From: a bacterium | GTDB lineage: Bacteria > Planctomycetota > J058 > JAJDCP01 | NCBI GenBank assembly: GCA_030428695.1 | Contig: JAUIEM010000513.1 | Coordinates: forward strand, 1-5,669 | Reading direction: 5' to 3' | Length of the DNA: 5,669 nt | Shown: in pieces, positions 4,775 to 5,669 of the stretch | How positions within the stretch are numbered: position 1 is the stretch's first letter | How the letters are laid out: each line of letters begins with the position of its first letter | Position numbers and translations under genes: made by a program | The notes under the pieces: model-generated | Told to the model about the DNA's origin: nothing | The model's database searches: none | Seen by the model: only the letters and a program-made list of their open reading frames with translations

Positions 4775-5669
4775 ATGGTATCCAGGAAGAGCCTGTTGTG
4801 CGCCCTGCTGGCCGCGGCCCTGGTCGGCTGCAACGAGCGCGACAGCAACACCACCGAGGTCGGGCTGGTCAGCAACGAGACCCTCGACTGGCGCGACGAG
4901 GTGATCTACCAGATCATGACCGACCGCTTCGCGGACGGGGACGTCAACAACAATTACGACGTCGACACCTCGGCCCTCGCCCGGTACCAGGGCGGCGACT
5001 GGGACGGCGTCGTACAGCGGCTGCCGTACCTGCAGGAGCTCGGCGTCACCGCCCTGTGGATCTCCCCGGTCGTGCGCAACGTCGAGAAGGACGCGGGCAT
5101 CGCCGGCTACCACGGCTACTGGACCCAGCACTTCCTGCGCACCAACCCGCACTTCGGCGACCTCGGGGCGCTGCGGCGGATGGTCAACGCCTGCCACGGG
5201 GTCGGGATCAAGGTGATCCTCGACATCGTCTGCAACCACATAGGCCAGCTGTTCTACTACGACATCAACCTCAACGGCGTGCCCGACGAGTCGCTCGCCG
5301 GCTCCGGCACCAGCTCGCCGCTTACCCGCGTCACCGAGTACGACCCCGACTGGCAGGCCCAGGGCGTGCAGGTCAACGTCGGCGGCCACACCTCCGGGCC
5401 GGCGCCGGTCAAGTGGATCGACGACCCCTCGATCTACCGCATGGCGCCCGAGCCGGCGGTGTTCGCGAACCCGGAGTGGTACAACCGCATGGGCCGGGTC
5501 GTCGACTGGAACGACCCACAGCAGGTCGTGCTCGGCGACTTCCCCGGCGGCCTCAAGGACCTCGACACCACCCGCCAGGACGTGCGTGACGCGCTGATCG
5601 GGGTGTTCCGCTACTGGATCGAGAACGTCGACTTCGACGGCTTCCGCATCGACACCGTCAAGCACATCG
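4775..5669 (+). CDS. Second lipoprotein GH13 family amylase (partial, cut at right edge)
   Basis: The frame starting at ATG 4775 stays open to the window end, giving 298 residues of a longer protein. Residues 1-18 are a lipoprotein signal peptide with lipobox A-L-V-G-C19, again followed by Asn. A short spacer leads straight to the catalytic barrel at EVIYQIMTDRFADGD (about residues 43-57), so there is no Fn3-like domain or long linker. GH13 landmarks in order are: GGDWDGVVQRLPYLQELGV, the substrate-site strand GYHGYWTQHF, FGDLGALRRMV, region I DIVCNH (150-155), KDLDTTRQDVRDAL (the strand before the nucleophile region), and region II GFRIDTVKH with nucleophile D293 and the Lys-His pair 296-297. 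Regions III and IV lie beyond the edge. The GYHGYW and TVKH motifs are typical of alpha-amylases and neopullulanase or cyclomaltodextrinase-like members. Its motifs differ at most variable positions from those of the neighbour, so it is a distinct subfamily and not a recent duplicate. It probably hydrolyses starch fragments at the envelope alongside the upstream enzyme. Confidence 0.88.
   Translation, partial: MVSRKSLLCALLAAALVGCNERDSNTTEVGLVSNETLDWRDEVIYQIMTDRFADGDVNNNYDVDTSALARYQGGDWDGVVQRLPYLQELGVTALWISPVVRNVEKDAGIAGYHGYWTQHFLRTNPHFGDLGALRRMVNACHGVGIKVILDIVCNHIGQLFYYDINLNGVPDESLAGSGTSSPLTRVTEYDPDWQAQGVQVNVGGHTSGPAPVKWIDDPSIYRMAPEPAVFANPEWYNRMGRVVDWNDPQQVVLGDFPGGLKDLDTTRQDVRDALIGVFRYWIENVDFDGFRIDTVKHI

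Noticed and set aside
3904..5589. Forward open frame spanning the amylase junction
   Set aside because: It is an Arg-rich off-frame shadow of the two GH13 genes.
2450..5665. Reverse-strand open frame of over 1000 codons opposite both amylase genes
   Set aside because: It is a shadow of GC-rich codon bias. The translation is Val/Asp/Ala/Gly/Arg-rich without domain features, whereas the forward frame has all GH13 motifs.
1..5669. tRNA, rRNA, CRISPR array or insertion sequence
   Set aside because: I saw no cloverleaf, no regularly spaced repeats, no transposase and no terminal inverted repeats in the window.

Overview
The window appears to come from a high-GC Gram-negative bacterium. The evidence is an outer-membrane beta-barrel porin ending in an aromatic residue, two proteins with lipobox signal peptides, and strongly GC-biased third codon positions from about base 880 on. 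The Ser/Gly/Asn-rich linker after a lipobox is the kind of architecture common in Myxococcota and similar lineages, but the phylum cannot be fixed from this sequence.

Bases 1-676 are compositionally different: two 60-base lines counted by hand are both 53% GC, against 60-73% in sampled lines further right. This part holds a perfect 9-bp hairpin and one small gene (start chosen at 134) whose protein resembles the SUKH-4 type immunity proteins of polymorphic toxin systems. Any cognate toxin would lie left of the window. Bases 677-934 carry no convincing gene. They hold a nine-C homopolymer, a 12-bp perfect palindrome and a strong ribosome binding site, and are the likely control region for what follows.

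Bases 935-5669 look like a three-gene co-directional starch or maltodextrin utilisation operon. It consists of (1) a LamB-like maltoporin-family outer-membrane porin, (2) a lipoprotein GH13 alpha-amylase with an N-terminal fibronectin-III-like domain on a low-complexity linker, and (3) a second, clearly different lipoprotein GH13 enzyme cut by the right edge. The third gene reaches the window end without a stop codon. Gaps are 90 and 24 bases and each gene has its own Shine-Dalgarno sequence.

The inferred division of labour is that lipid-anchored amylases cut alpha-glucans at the cell envelope and the porin admits the resulting maltodextrins. This resembles the Bacteroidota Sus logic (surface amylase plus outer-membrane importer), but with a passive LamB-type channel instead of a SusC/TonB transporter. 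Inner-membrane transport and regulator genes are not visible here.
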